Notes under the pieces: generated by a model
Seen by the model: the letters and a program-made list of their open reading frames with translations, nothing else
The model's database searches: none
Told to the model about the DNA's origin: nothing
Program-made: the position numbers and the translations under genes
Part shown: positions 34,133 to 43,026 of the stretch, piece by piece
Layout of the letters: each line of letters opens with the position of its first letter
Position numbering within the stretch: the first letter of the stretch is position 1
Assembly: GCA_028698615.1 (NCBI GenBank)
Contig: JAQVWF010000001.1
Span: 162,897 to 226,896, forward strand
DNA length: 64,000 bases
Direction: 5' to 3'
DNA from: Syntrophorhabdaceae bacterium
Lineage (GTDB): Bacteria; Desulfobacterota; Syntrophorhabdia; Syntrophorhabdales; Syntrophorhabdaceae

Positions 34133-34848
34133 TATCTCTTGTCCCCTTGATCATGGCAGTCGTCGGTGTGTTCCGCGGCGACCTGGTGAAGAGCGGGCAC
34201 ATTATGCAGGTTATGGTCCGAAAGAGGATATACATCCGAGAGATAGCATTGCCTCGATCTGATGACGTATCTATGCCCCTCGGATATGATGGCCCTCTTT
34301 TTTACCAGGAATTCCCGGTAACTCATAACATACAGGAAGTCGTCATTTTTGTCACAGATCTCGACGAATTTATCGGTGTAACCTATGGTGCGTTGAAAGA
34401 CATTCCGTATGGACCATTCGAGATAGGTGGAAAATCTCATATTTATGTGCTCGCCATGATCGTACTTCGTTAAGGCCTGGAAGATCCCAAGAAGCCCGGT
34501 TTGCTGAAGATCGTCATCATCGAAGACCGGGCTCAAAGCCCTGTACTTTCTTGCTATCGCCACGATCTTCGGCCTGTAGAGTTCGTAGAAAAGGAGAATG
34601 ACATTCTCATACCGGCTTTCGGGATCATCTCCGGACGACTGCGACCACGTGCGGTATAGTTCATCAACCTTTTCATTCCTGTCATATTTGCTTTTGCTTG
34701 ACGGAATCCTTGACCGTACCGTTTGCGTTATGGAAAGAGCGGTCACGGCAAGCCGGACCGGTGCGTGCGTGCGATCGATCGCCGGGTGAAGACACTTATT
34801 TCTGAGAATTGACTGGCTGTCTGTCATACTCGATGTGTTTAATGTCAT
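34132..34848 (-). CDS. Sigma-70 region 2-like protein lacking region 4
   Basis: The protein (238 residues from ATG 34848; TTG 34860 and ATG 34827 are alternatives) has a clear sigma region 2: LFYELYRPKIVAIARKYRAL then DDDDLQQTGLLGIFQALTKYD and MRFSTYLEWSIRNVFQR. That region binds core RNA polymerase and the -10 element. The C-terminal third shows no region 4 helix-turn-helix. It is coupled to a coiled-coil gene that might supply a missing function. It could be a specialised or anti-activator sigma homologue. No frameshifted region 4 was found downstream. Confidence 0.72.
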   Translation of the reverse strand: MTLNTSSMTDSQSILRNKCLHPAIDRTHAPVRLAVTALSITQTVRSRIPSSKSKYDRNEKVDELYRTWSQSSGDDPESRYENVILLFYELYRPKIVAIARKYRALSPVFDDDDLQQTGLLGIFQALTKYDHGEHINMRFSTYLEWSIRNVFQRTIGYTDKFVEICDKNDDFLYVMSYREFLVKKRAIISEGHRYVIRSRQCYLSDVYPLSDHNLHNVPALHQVAAEHTDDCHDQGDKR

Positions 34849-34945
34849 GGTGGCGCACAAGGGTCAACTCTCCCGATACGTCTCCCTTTTTCGAAACCCT
34901 ATGGTCTTGATGTTTAAACCTACGAGCCGCCCCCGACTCGACAAT

Positions 34946-34975
34946 AACATACATGTCCGCCACGAAATTTGTCAA
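34946..34975 (-). promoter_or_regulatory. Sigma-70 promoter of the sigma-region-2/coiled-coil operon
   Basis: On the minus strand, a perfect TTGACA (34975-34970) and TATGTT (34951-34946, four of six) are spaced by 18 bases, leaving an untranslated leader of roughly 90 bases. No gene is seen between 34861 and 35111. Confidence 0.5.
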
Positions 34976-35111
34976 CAGGAATTACACGTGGGCTCCCGTT
35001 TGCATCGCCGTTCGCGTGTGCTCGTTGCTCGGTGAATGTCAGATGCTCAGGTGTGTGCGGCAAGGGCAAGTGAGCGGTTCCCGAGATGACATCCCGGGAG
35101 GAGAGGGGTCG

Positions 35112-36131
35112 CTACCTGTCGGCAGGTTTCTCCTCACGACCGCTGTCGGTCCCCGATATGTGGATCTCGATGAATGCGGTCCTCATGCCGGACACGAAAG
35201 AGCTCTTCGATTCGTCCACGGCGGCAATCTCTTTTAACCGGTCCGTCAAATCACCAAGAACCGCGGTGTCGATCCACCCCGAAACTATAGCAGTATTACC
35301 TTCAGCCCTCTCCACGATCCCGGTGCCTCCGAGGGAACGCATTATCATCTTCGCTTGACCCGCGGCCTCACCGTGGTTACCTGCCGTCATCGCGATGTGG
35401 CTTCGAACATCCCGCGGCCCGGTGGGAAGAGGCGGTATGTGCTGTGCTTCGGGAGCCTTGCTTTTTTCTTCCCTCACGGCCGTACCTCGGGTTTTGAGGC
35501 GCTCCTCCCTGGGTGGAGGGGCGGCTTTTGAAAACGACAAAGCATTATTGTCATCGGCGTGCGTTTCAGGGACAAAGGTCTTTTCGTCATGCGGGGCTAT
35601 GTCGGGTGCGGCCGCCGTCTGCGGCGGCGGCGCCGGTTCTTTTTTCTCCGCCTGTGCTTTGCGCGACGAACGTTGCGGTGCGGGTGCGGCCGCCGGTATT
35701 TTCGGAGAGATATCTTTTTTTGCGGCCGGGGACCCTGTCCCTGTAACCTGCGGCTCTGGGACACGTTCAAAGTTTCCCATTTCCGGCAGAGTGGTCTTAT
35801 AGATATATACGGATAGGACTACGACGAGAATAGTCGCCAGCGCCTGCACGGGAATCTTTATGTGGAGCGGAAAGAACAACTTTGCGAAGAGGCCCTTCCT
35901 TCGCTCTTCCCTTTCGTGGATCCGGGACATTATCTGTTCCGCCAGACCTGACGGCGGATCGACCTCATCCAACCGGGCGAGGATCTCCCGGGTCCTTTGC
36001 AGGTCCTTAAAGGCGGTGAGGCAATGAGAGCAGGTCGAAAGATGCTCCTCGACGCTCTCCTTCTCTCCGGCTTCGAGAACGCCGTCAAGGTAGGCTGTGA
36101 GTTGCTCCTCGATGTCGCGACATTGTCTCAT
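35112..36131 (-). CDS. Zinc-finger anti-sigma factor, single-pass membrane protein
   Basis: The 339-residue protein has a ZAS domain at the N-terminus (His30-x3-Cys34-x2-Cys37, plus Cys4), one membrane helix (about 90-110), a long Pro/Ala/Lys-rich periplasmic linker, and a folded C-terminal domain (about 235-330). It would hold the ECF sigma factor at the membrane until an envelope signal releases it. It overlaps the sigma gene by 4 bases. The periplasmic sensor domain was not matched to a known stimulus. Confidence 0.88.
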   Translation of the reverse strand: MRQCRDIEEQLTAYLDGVLEAGEKESVEEHLSTCSHCLTAFKDLQRTREILARLDEVDPPSGLAEQIMSRIHEREERRKGLFAKLFFPLHIKIPVQALATILVVVLSVYIYKTTLPEMGNFERVPEPQVTGTGSPAAKKDISPKIPAAAPAPQRSSRKAQAEKKEPAPPPQTAAAPDIAPHDEKTFVPETHADDNNALSFSKAAPPPREERLKTRGTAVREEKSKAPEAQHIPPLPTGPRDVRSHIAMTAGNHGEAAGQAKMIMRSLGGTGIVERAEGNTAIVSGWIDTAVLGDLTDRLKEIAAVDESKSSFVSGMRTAFIEIHISGTDSGREEKPADR

Positions 36132-36823
36132 ATGTCACCAAACACCTTTTTAAGGCTGTCCTTAAGGGCGTTGCGGGCCCTGGAAAGCCGGGATTTCACA
36201 GTGCCGTCGGGAATGCCCAGCATACCCGTGATCTCTTCGTAGGAGAATCCCTGGATGTCCCTGAGGACAAGGACCTCCCGATGTTCTTTGTCGAGGCCAT
36301 TGATGCAACTCTGCACCTTTTGCTGGGTCTCTTTTTGCACAAGCAAGTCAACGGCGGAAATATCGCGCGATGGAGGATCGATGGCGGGACCTCCTTCTTC
36401 GCGCGAAGGCGGATCATCGAAACGAACCGGCTCATGGTATGATCTGCTGTTTGTCTGGCGCATTCTGTTCCGGGCATGGTTAACGACGATGCCATAAAGC
36501 CATGTCGAGAATTTGGCCTCGCCGCGAAATTGCTTGATCGTCCTGTATGCGGAGAGGAAAGCCTCCTGCACCACGTCGCCCGCGTCCTCATAGTTACCCG
36601 TCATGCGATATGCGATGTTGAACATCCTCTTCTGATGTCTCCTCACCAGGACCTCGAAGGCCGCCGGTTCGCCTTCCCGGCATAAGGCGACGTATTGAGA
36701 ATCTTCGTCCCTGTTTTCCCGGGGCCGCCCTTCTTCGGTTTGAGACAGCCCGCCGGGCGGTTTTGTTCCATGCCTGATGATCAGGTGCGCTATGCTGTGC
36801 CATGTGAGTGTGATAGTTTCCAT
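36128..36823 (-). CDS. ECF RNA polymerase sigma factor, RpoE-like
   Basis: The protein (up to 231 residues) has region 2 (AFEVLVRRHQKRMFNIAYRM, DAGDVVQEAFLSAYR, FSTWLYGIVVNHARNR) and region 4 (LDKEHREVLVLRDIQGFSYEEIT with GTVKSRLSRAR). It directs polymerase to envelope-stress promoters and is controlled by the anti-sigma factor encoded downstream with a 4-base overlap. The first 40 residues are not typical, so translation may begin later than 36823. It is divergent from the HDOD gene. Confidence 0.92.
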   Translation of the reverse strand: METITLTWHSIAHLIIRHGTKPPGGLSQTEEGRPRENRDEDSQYVALCREGEPAAFEVLVRRHQKRMFNIAYRMTGNYEDAGDVVQEAFLSAYRTIKQFRGEAKFSTWLYGIVVNHARNRMRQTNSRSYHEPVRFDDPPSREEGGPAIDPPSRDISAVDLLVQKETQQKVQSCINGLDKEHREVLVLRDIQGFSYEEITGMLGIPDGTVKSRLSRARNALKDSLKKVFGDI

Positions 36824-36878
36824 CCGGCCGGAGTGAGATCAGGAGATTTTTTGATGTTTTACAGCACTATGGAGCTGA

Positions 36879-37886
36879 TTGCAAAGGAAAAAAAAGTTCA
36901 CTGCGGCAGAGGGCGAAGTATTCTTAAGGGATTACACGCTTTGGCCGATGATATTCTTACCGGCAGAGGTGATCCTGCGGGAATCCCCAATAGGTTTGGC
37001 GCCTGTGATAACGGATTTTGCAAAGAAACTCGAGACGGTCATTAATTTCATTCCACCCATTCCTCTTGTCATCGTGGAACTTCTCAAGGCACTGGATGAC
37101 GAGAACACGAACATGAACGCCATAGCCAGGATAATTGCGAAGGACCCGCCGATGAGCATGAACGTCCTCAAGGTAGCCAATTCCGCCTTTTATCGCCTGA
37201 CCAACAAAGTTGCCAATGTTGACCGCGCCGTAAGGATGCTCGGCGTGAAGGAGATTGGAATGATCTGCGTTTCCTGCGGGGCGTATCAGGCGCTGAAACC
37301 CCCGGTGGATGCGGGGACATTCGACATGCAGGAATTCTGGAAGCACTCCGTCGCCACGGGCGTTATCGCGAAGAAGATATGCCGGGAACTGGCTGTCGGT
37401 GATGGGAACACAATATATTTCGGCGGCCTCCTTCACGATATCGGCAAGGTGGTGCTTGACCGTTTTGCCCACGAAGTGTACAGGATCGTGATACAGGTTA
37501 CGCACGAGGAATGCGTCCCCATGATCGAGGTGGAAAAGAGGATCATCGGAGAATCACACGATACCATAGGCGGGATGATCATGGACAGGTGGAGATTCCC
37601 CTTCACCCTCGCGGACGTGGCACGATATCACCATGCTATTTCCCGGTGCTCTGAAGAGACGCGCGCCACCGTTGCCGTTTGTGCCCTTGCCGACGAACTG
37701 GCACGGGTGAGATACTTCGGTTTCGGCGGTGACAGAGGCGGGATAGTTCTTGAGGAAACGGATGCTTTCCGGGCCCTGTCCGAGATCTCGCCGGGCATCT
37801 CCACCGTTGACTTCTTCAAGTTCGTTTGTGATCTCGAGGCGGTTGACGAGGAGATCTTCGAGATGCAAACGATCCTGACAGCCTAG
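36879..37886 (+). CDS. HDOD domain protein
   Basis: The protein (335 residues from TTG 36879, which has GGAG 4 bases upstream; ATG 36948 is an alternative) contains an HDOD domain (about 60-260: FIPPIPLVIVELLKAL, DPPMSMNVLKVANSAFY, LLHDIGKVVLDRF). HDOD proteins are signalling relatives of HD hydrolases that usually lack full catalytic residues and influence motility, competence or stress responses. Here an HD pair survives in HDIGK. It lies next to, and divergent from, the ECF sigma gene. Confidence 0.82.
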   Translation: MQRKKKFTAAEGEVFLRDYTLWPMIFLPAEVILRESPIGLAPVITDFAKKLETVINFIPPIPLVIVELLKALDDENTNMNAIARIIAKDPPMSMNVLKVANSAFYRLTNKVANVDRAVRMLGVKEIGMICVSCGAYQALKPPVDAGTFDMQEFWKHSVATGVIAKKICRELAVGDGNTIYFGGLLHDIGKVVLDRFAHEVYRIVIQVTHEECVPMIEVEKRIIGESHDTIGGMIMDRWRFPFTLADVARYHHAISRCSEETRATVAVCALADELARVRYFGFGGDRGGIVLEETDAFRALSEISPGISTVDFFKFVCDLEAVDEEIFEMQTILTA

Positions 37887-37896
37887 GAGACCGTTA

Positions 37897-37985
37897 CAGG
37901 TCCCAGGTTTCACGTTTCAGGTCGAAAACAAACAATCGTTCATTGCCTTTACGGTCCGGGCTCTTCCCCTGAAACCCGAGACATC
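37897..37985. repeat. Intergenic inverted repeat, TTTCAGG/CCTGAAAC type
   Basis: CAGGTTTCACGTTTCAGGTC (starting near 37903) is mirrored by CCTGAAACCCGAGAC about 45 bases further on. It belongs to the same family as the repeat between dapB and rex and again follows the end of a gene. Confidence 0.45.
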
Positions 37986-38058
37986 CCTTTTGCTGGTGTA
38001 AAACCGCGGAACGCGTGATATAATCGGGTTTAACTGACCAGACGAGGAGAGGTATGAC

Positions 38059-38598
38059 ATGATGATCCGGACAGGAAGAATGCAGAGAGTCATAATTCGC
38101 TCAGGCACATTGTTTGTGCTGGTCTCACTTTTGTTCCTTTGCGCCTGCAACGTGTCCTATCTCGAGAAGTTCGGGGAATTTGACGCGGCTCAGGGAAACT
38201 ATGAAGAGGCCCTGAAAGACTTCACCAGGGCCATCCGCTATGCCCCGAGAGATCCCGTGCCCTATGCGGCACGGGGGTATATATATCAAAAGATGGGCAG
38301 GCATGATGAGGCCATCGCCGATTACGCCAAAGCGATTGAGCTCGATCCCACGGATGATGAACTCTATCTCGTGCGGGGCATCGCCTATTCGCTCAAAGGT
38401 GATCAGGACCGGGCGATAGTCGATTACTCGAAAGCCATAGAGATAGACCCACGCAACGGGGATGCGTACTTCAATCGGGCCCAGGCCTACGAAGCCAAAG
38501 GAAACGGCGAACAGGCAGTGAAAGATTACCAGGGCGCCGCCCGCGTGGGCAACCCTCGTGCGCAGGGGGTGCTCATGGCGAGGAAGATAGCGTGGTAA
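38059..38598 (+). CDS. TPR-repeat lipoprotein
   Basis: The 179-residue protein has an N-terminal lipoprotein signal (LLFLCAC, lipid Cys near residue 30) and three to four tetratricopeptide repeats (for example PVPYAARGYIYQKMGRHDEAIADYAKAIELDP). TPR lipoproteins act as scaffolds in envelope assembly. It lies 150 bases ahead of the VIT-VWA gene and may act with it, but there is a clear gap. Confidence 0.85.
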   Translation: MMIRTGRMQRVIIRSGTLFVLVSLLFLCACNVSYLEKFGEFDAAQGNYEEALKDFTRAIRYAPRDPVPYAARGYIYQKMGRHDEAIADYAKAIELDPTDDELYLVRGIAYSLKGDQDRAIVDYSKAIEIDPRNGDAYFNRAQAYEAKGNGEQAVKDYQGAARVGNPRAQGVLMARKIAW

Positions 38599-38752
38599 GG
38601 GTTGTTGCGCGTTCCGCGTTGGAGAAGAAGCCAAAAGGTCTGACTTGTAACTCTCTGCCCGCAACGGTCGTTTGAACTTTTCCCGGAACTTTTTTCCACC
38701 CTCCCTTGTCTCACCGGAAAGAATGAAAACAGCAATTACAAGGAGGTTGTCC

Positions 38753-41095
38753 ATGAAAGGTGCTTCGGTTTTTCTTCTCTTCTTCATTGTACTATGTTCC
38801 CTTTTCTTCCTTCCCGGCCTGTCCCACACGCAGAAGGTGGAAGAGGGGGCGGACAAGACCCTCTCTCCCTATTTCTTCGTCAAGAGTGATGACCCAAAGC
38901 TTGACCAGCTGCCTCTCAAATCCACATCCGCCGTGGTTAATATTTCAGGCGTCATTGCCGACGTGACGGTGACACAGGTGTACAAGAACGAAGGCAAGAA
39001 GGCCCTGGAGGCGATCTATGTCTTTCCGGCCTCCACCCGAGCCGCCGTGTACGGCATGAAGATGGTGATCGGCAAGCGCGTCATCGAAGCGAAGATCAAG
39101 AAGCGCGATGAGGCCCGCAAGGATTACGAAGATGCAAAAAAACAGGGCAAGAGCGCATCTCTTCTGGAACAGCAAAGACCGAACGTTTTTCAGATGAACG
39201 TTGCGAACATCATGCCGGGCGATGAGATACGCGTGGAACTGAAATATACGGAGCTCCTCGTCCCTGCGGACAGGATCTATGAGTTTGCCTATCCCACCGT
39301 TGTCGGCCCGCGTTACTCGAACAAGCCGGACAACGGGTCATTGCCTTCCGAAAAATGGGTGCAGAACCCTTATCTGCGCGAAGGTGAAAAGCCCACGTAC
39401 ACCTTTGATATGACAGTCAACATCGCCGCCGGTATGCCCATCAAGGAACTCGCCTCCACCTCCCACAAGGTGAATACGGCCTTCAAGGGTCCCGCAAATG
39501 CAAAAGTGACCCTTGACAGATCAGACAGGAGCGGGGGCAACAAGGACTATATACTTCGCTGGCGCCTCGCCGGAGACAAGATACAATCGGGCCTTCTCCT
39601 CTACGAGGGTGAAAAGGAAAATTTCTTCCTCTACATGCTGCAGCCTCCCAAAAGGGTTAAGACCGCCGAGATACCGGGCAGGGAGTATATCTTTGTCGTG
39701 GACGTTTCCGGTTCCATGCACGGCTTTCCTCTCGACATATCGAAAAGACTGCTCAGGAATCTCATCGGCAACCTCCGTCCCACCGATACGTTTAACGTGC
39801 TCCTGTTCTCCGGCGGCTCGAGGCTCATGTCCGAAAGGTCTGTGGCGGCGACAAAGGAGAATGTGGACAATGCCATCAACATCATCGACCGTCAGCACGG
39901 CGGGGGAGGCACGGAACTTCTGCCGGCGCTGGACCGCGTCCTCAAGCTCCCCAAACTCGAAAACTATTCCCGAAGTGTCATAGTCGTCACCGACGGATAC
40001 GTCAGGGTCGAGGAAGAGGTTTTCGATCTTATCCGCACCCATTTGAACGATGCGAACATGTTCGCCTTCGGTATCGGCAGTTCCGTAAACCGTCACATCA
40101 TCGAAGGCATGGCCCGCGTTGGGATGGGTGAACCTCTTGTCATCACGAAGCCCGCAGACGCGCCGGCCCAGGCAGACCGTTTCCGCGCGATGATAGAGTC
40201 GCCGGTCCTGACGAAAATCAAGGTGAATTTCAACGGATTTTCCGCCTATGACGTGGAGCCTCCCTCGGTCCCCGACGTTCTTGCCGATCGCCCGGTCGTA
40301 ATCTTCGGTAAATGGAAAGGGAGTGCGAAAGGCACCATAACAGTGACCGGTACCTCGGGAAGCGGGAAGTTCACACAGTCCACCGATGTCGCGGCAGCGA
40401 GACCGATGAAGGAGAATGTTGCATTGCGGTATCTCTGGGCACGTCATCGCATAACGCTCCTGTCGGACTACAACAAGCTTCGCTCCAATGACAAACGTGT
40501 CGGGGAAGTGACCGAACTCGGCCTTAGCTATAACCTCCTGACGGCCTACACCTCTTTCGTTGCTGTCGACAACCAGGTGAGGAACACGGGCGAGAAACCG
40601 GCGACAGTGAACCAGCCGCTGCCTTTGCCCGAGGGTGTCTCGGGTTATGCGGTCGGGGGCGGCCAGATGAAAACTATGGCAATGGCGCCGCCGGCGTATC
40701 CATCCCAGTATTCTCGTCCGGGGCGTATGGAAACGGGTCTCAAGGCAGACGTCCCGGCGAAAGACGGTGAGAAGAGGAAAGCGCCCGCCAGCCCGACGGT
40801 CTCAATTGGTGAGGTTTCGGTATCGGGCGGTATCGGGAAACAGGCAGCGCTGGAAACCATAAGGAAGAGCGAGCGTGATATCGCGGCATGTTGCGCCGGC
40901 ATCATGGGCCCCGTCAGTTATGTTGTAACGTTGACCGTAAATTCCGACGGGACCGTGAAGGACGTAAAGTTCAAGACCCCGAAGAGCGGTTCCCTGGAAA
41001 AATGCATAATGGCAGTCATGAAGCGGCTCAAATTTGCACGGACCCAGGACGGCAAGGAAGCAGTGATTAACATCAATCTTGTGGTCAAACCCTGA
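38753..41095 (+). CDS. Exported VIT-VWA protein with AgmX/TonB-like C-terminal domain
   Basis: The 780-residue protein starts at an ATG with AGGAGG 6 bases upstream and has a cleavable signal (hydrophobic to about residue 25). It contains a VIT domain (about 45-190), a VWA domain with intact metal site DVSGSM near residue 330, a low-complexity linker, and a C-terminal domain (about 695-780, VVTLTVNSDGTVKDVKF, LEKCIMAVMKRLKF) like those of AgmX/PglI or TonB-type proteins. It probably acts in the periplasm in protein-protein contacts. Two longer upstream starts are less likely. Confidence 0.83.
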   Translation: MKGASVFLLFFIVLCSLFFLPGLSHTQKVEEGADKTLSPYFFVKSDDPKLDQLPLKSTSAVVNISGVIADVTVTQVYKNEGKKALEAIYVFPASTRAAVYGMKMVIGKRVIEAKIKKRDEARKDYEDAKKQGKSASLLEQQRPNVFQMNVANIMPGDEIRVELKYTELLVPADRIYEFAYPTVVGPRYSNKPDNGSLPSEKWVQNPYLREGEKPTYTFDMTVNIAAGMPIKELASTSHKVNTAFKGPANAKVTLDRSDRSGGNKDYILRWRLAGDKIQSGLLLYEGEKENFFLYMLQPPKRVKTAEIPGREYIFVVDVSGSMHGFPLDISKRLLRNLIGNLRPTDTFNVLLFSGGSRLMSERSVAATKENVDNAINIIDRQHGGGGTELLPALDRVLKLPKLENYSRSVIVVTDGYVRVEEEVFDLIRTHLNDANMFAFGIGSSVNRHIIEGMARVGMGEPLVITKPADAPAQADRFRAMIESPVLTKIKVNFNGFSAYDVEPPSVPDVLADRPVVIFGKWKGSAKGTITVTGTSGSGKFTQSTDVAAARPMKENVALRYLWARHRITLLSDYNKLRSNDKRVGEVTELGLSYNLLTAYTSFVAVDNQVRNTGEKPATVNQPLPLPEGVSGYAVGGGQMKTMAMAPPAYPSQYSRPGRMETGLKADVPAKDGEKRKAPASPTVSIGEVSVSGGIGKQAALETIRKSERDIAACCAGIMGPVSYVVTLTVNSDGTVKDVKFKTPKSGSLEKCIMAVMKRLKFARTQDGKEAVININLVVKP

Positions 41096-41111
41096 GACTG
41101 TGTGTTAGATG

Positions 41112-41139
41112 CAAGGCCGGGTCGTCAGGCCCGGCCTTG
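41112..41139 (+). terminator. Hairpin terminator after the VIT-VWA gene
   Basis: A perfect 10-base stem (CAAGGCCGGG and CCCGGCCTTG) with an 8-base loop lies 17 bases after the stop codon. Only a short T-rich tail follows. Confidence 0.55.
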
Positions 41140-41192
41140 TTAATGCTCCCTGTTGCATTTACCTCCCGCCGCATGGTATTTTCTTATCCATT

Positions 41193-41738
41193 ATGATCAA
41201 GGAATGGGAACTTCTCGAATCGAAGGTGGACAGGGATTATCGCGTGTTCCGGATACAATCGGAACTTGCCGTGTCTCCGAGGACGAAAAAGGTCGGCACG
41301 TTCTACACGATCGACACCCGCGACTGGGTCAATGTCATACCCGTGACTCCCGAGGGCAAGATCGTGATGATCAAGCAGTACAGGCACGGTTCCAAAGAGG
41401 TGACACTCGAGATACCCGGCGGGCTCGTGGATGAGGAAGACGCCGGCGAGGCGGCGCAGCGGGAATTGCTCGAGGAGACGGGATACGCAGGCGACAGTGT
41501 CCAGCTTCTTGGCTTTGTAAACCCCAACCCTGCCATATTCAACAACCGCTGCTATACCTACCTGATAGAGAATGCCCGGGAGATATCGGAAAAGGCGCTT
41601 GACCCCGACGAGGACATCGAAGTGGTGCTTATGTCTTCGGACGAGATCCCGCCCATCATAGCGGGCGGAGGCATAAATCATTCCCTTGTGATCGTTGCCT
41701 TTCACTTCTATTTCATGAAGAAGCTGTGCTCGCAATGA
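41193..41738 (+). CDS. Nudix hydrolase, ADP-ribose pyrophosphatase-like
   Basis: The 181-residue protein carries a complete Nudix box (from GGLVDEEDAGEAAQRELLEE through TGYAG, about residues 73-96) with the REllEE metal-binding helix. The N-terminal beta domain resembles ADP-ribose or sugar-nucleotide pyrophosphatases. The start at 41193 gives the expected family length. Its stop overlaps the mobB start (ATGA). Confidence 0.88.
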   Translation: MIKEWELLESKVDRDYRVFRIQSELAVSPRTKKVGTFYTIDTRDWVNVIPVTPEGKIVMIKQYRHGSKEVTLEIPGGLVDEEDAGEAAQRELLEETGYAGDSVQLLGFVNPNPAIFNNRCYTYLIENAREISEKALDPDEDIEVVLMSSDEIPPIIAGGGINHSLVIVAFHFYFMKKLCSQ

Positions 41739-42262
41739 CGAAGGCAGGGTCGAAAAAAAGTCCTGTCATCGGCATTGCAGGCAGGTCAGGAAGCGGCAAG
41801 ACGACCCTCATAGAAAGGCTCCTTCCTCTATTCAGGGGACAGGGCCTGCGCGTTGCCGTCATCAAACATACCCACCACGAACTTGAGTTCGATGTCCCCG
41901 GGAAGGATTCATACCGGTTCAAACACGCCGGCGCGGCCACTTCCATTCTCGTGTCCCGAACGGGGCTGGGGGTCGTGAAGGACTTTGAGGATGAACCATC
42001 CCTTGATGATATCATCGCGCTCTATGCCATGGATATGGACATGGTGGTGGTGGAAGGATTCAAGCATGAAAGGTCACCGAAGATCGAGGTCTTCACCGCG
42101 GACCGGGGTGAGCCGCCGCTTTGTCTTTCCGGTGACGATGGATTCATAGCCATCGTCACCGACGAGGACATCGACGTTCCCCTGCCGCGCTTTTCCCGCA
42201 ACGACATCCCCGCCATAGCCCAATTCATAACTTCGCACATCCTGAGCAGGGGCATTCCATGA
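41735..42262 (+). CDS. mobB: Molybdopterin-guanine dinucleotide biosynthesis protein MobB
   Basis: The 175-residue GTP-binding protein has the P-loop GIAGRSGSGKTTL, VIKHTHHEL and VVVEGFKHE motifs of MobB. It assists attachment of GMP or CMP to molybdopterin. The cofactor of xanthine-dehydrogenase-type hydroxylases is the cytosine form, so a link with the operon at 48-12750 is possible but not required. The start at 41735 is coupled to the Nudix gene stop. Confidence 0.9.
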   Translation: MTKAGSKKSPVIGIAGRSGSGKTTLIERLLPLFRGQGLRVAVIKHTHHELEFDVPGKDSYRFKHAGAATSILVSRTGLGVVKDFEDEPSLDDIIALYAMDMDMVVVEGFKHERSPKIEVFTADRGEPPLCLSGDDGFIAIVTDEDIDVPLPRFSRNDIPAIAQFITSHILSRGIP

Positions 42263-42280
42263 CCTTTTCCCGGGGTTTCG

Positions 42281-43018
42281 ATGTCTCTTCATAAGGATGA
42301 GGCAATAGTCCTTTCTAAGCGTGCCTACGGTGAATCGGACAGGATCATCCACCTCTTAACCCTTCAGGCCGGAAAGGTGTCCGCCATCGCAAAGGGGGCG
42401 GGCAAGAGCCAGAAGCGATTCATGAATACCCTCGAACCCTTCAATCATATCCGCGTCGAGTACTTCGACAAGCACGGCCGCGGTATGGTGCGTATAGACA
42501 ACGCCGATCTCCTTGTGTCCAACAACGGCATCGAGATAAATATAAGAAGGATCTGCGGCGCATCCTTCTTTGCTGAATTCGTGGACAGGCTCACCAGGGA
42601 AAGAGAGCCCCATGGCGCACTTTTCGCCGCGTTGAAGAAGTTCATTGACCTTGTGAGGGCCAGGGACCCCGTCTATACCGACATCCTCCACTATCAGCTT
42701 CTCATGCTCGATATCCTGGGCTACCACCCTAATTTCGATACCTGTGTCTATTGCGGCGCCGACATGGCGGAGGGCGAAAAACTCTATTTTTCACGTGAAC
42801 GGGGCGGTATCCTCTGCGGCACGTGCGCACGATCCCTTCCCCACAGACGATGCGCGCAGGGCCTCATACCGGGCTTTCTTGCAGCGAAGGCCATGCAAAA
42901 CGGTTTTGCGACACCTGCCCTCGAACACGAAGCTCAAGAAATAATGGAAGGCTTCATAACATACCACATAGACGTAGACTTCAGGTCCTACCGGCTCCTG
43001 AAGAGTCTGATGTTCTAA
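42281..43018 (+). CDS. recO: DNA repair protein RecO
   Basis: The 245-residue recombination mediator has an N-terminal OB fold (EAIVLSKRAYGESDRIIHLLT, GKVSAIAKGA) and a C-terminal helical part with the zinc site CVYCG and CGTC. RecO works with RecR and RecF to load RecA at gaps. It follows mobB by 18 bases and faces the convergent restriction-like gene. Confidence 0.92.
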   Translation: MSLHKDEAIVLSKRAYGESDRIIHLLTLQAGKVSAIAKGAGKSQKRFMNTLEPFNHIRVEYFDKHGRGMVRIDNADLLVSNNGIEINIRRICGASFFAEFVDRLTREREPHGALFAALKKFIDLVRARDPVYTDILHYQLLMLDILGYHPNFDTCVYCGADMAEGEKLYFSRERGGILCGTCARSLPHRRCAQGLIPGFLAAKAMQNGFATPALEHEAQEIMEGFITYHIDVDFRSYRLLKSLMF

Positions 43019-43026
43019 AGACAGTT

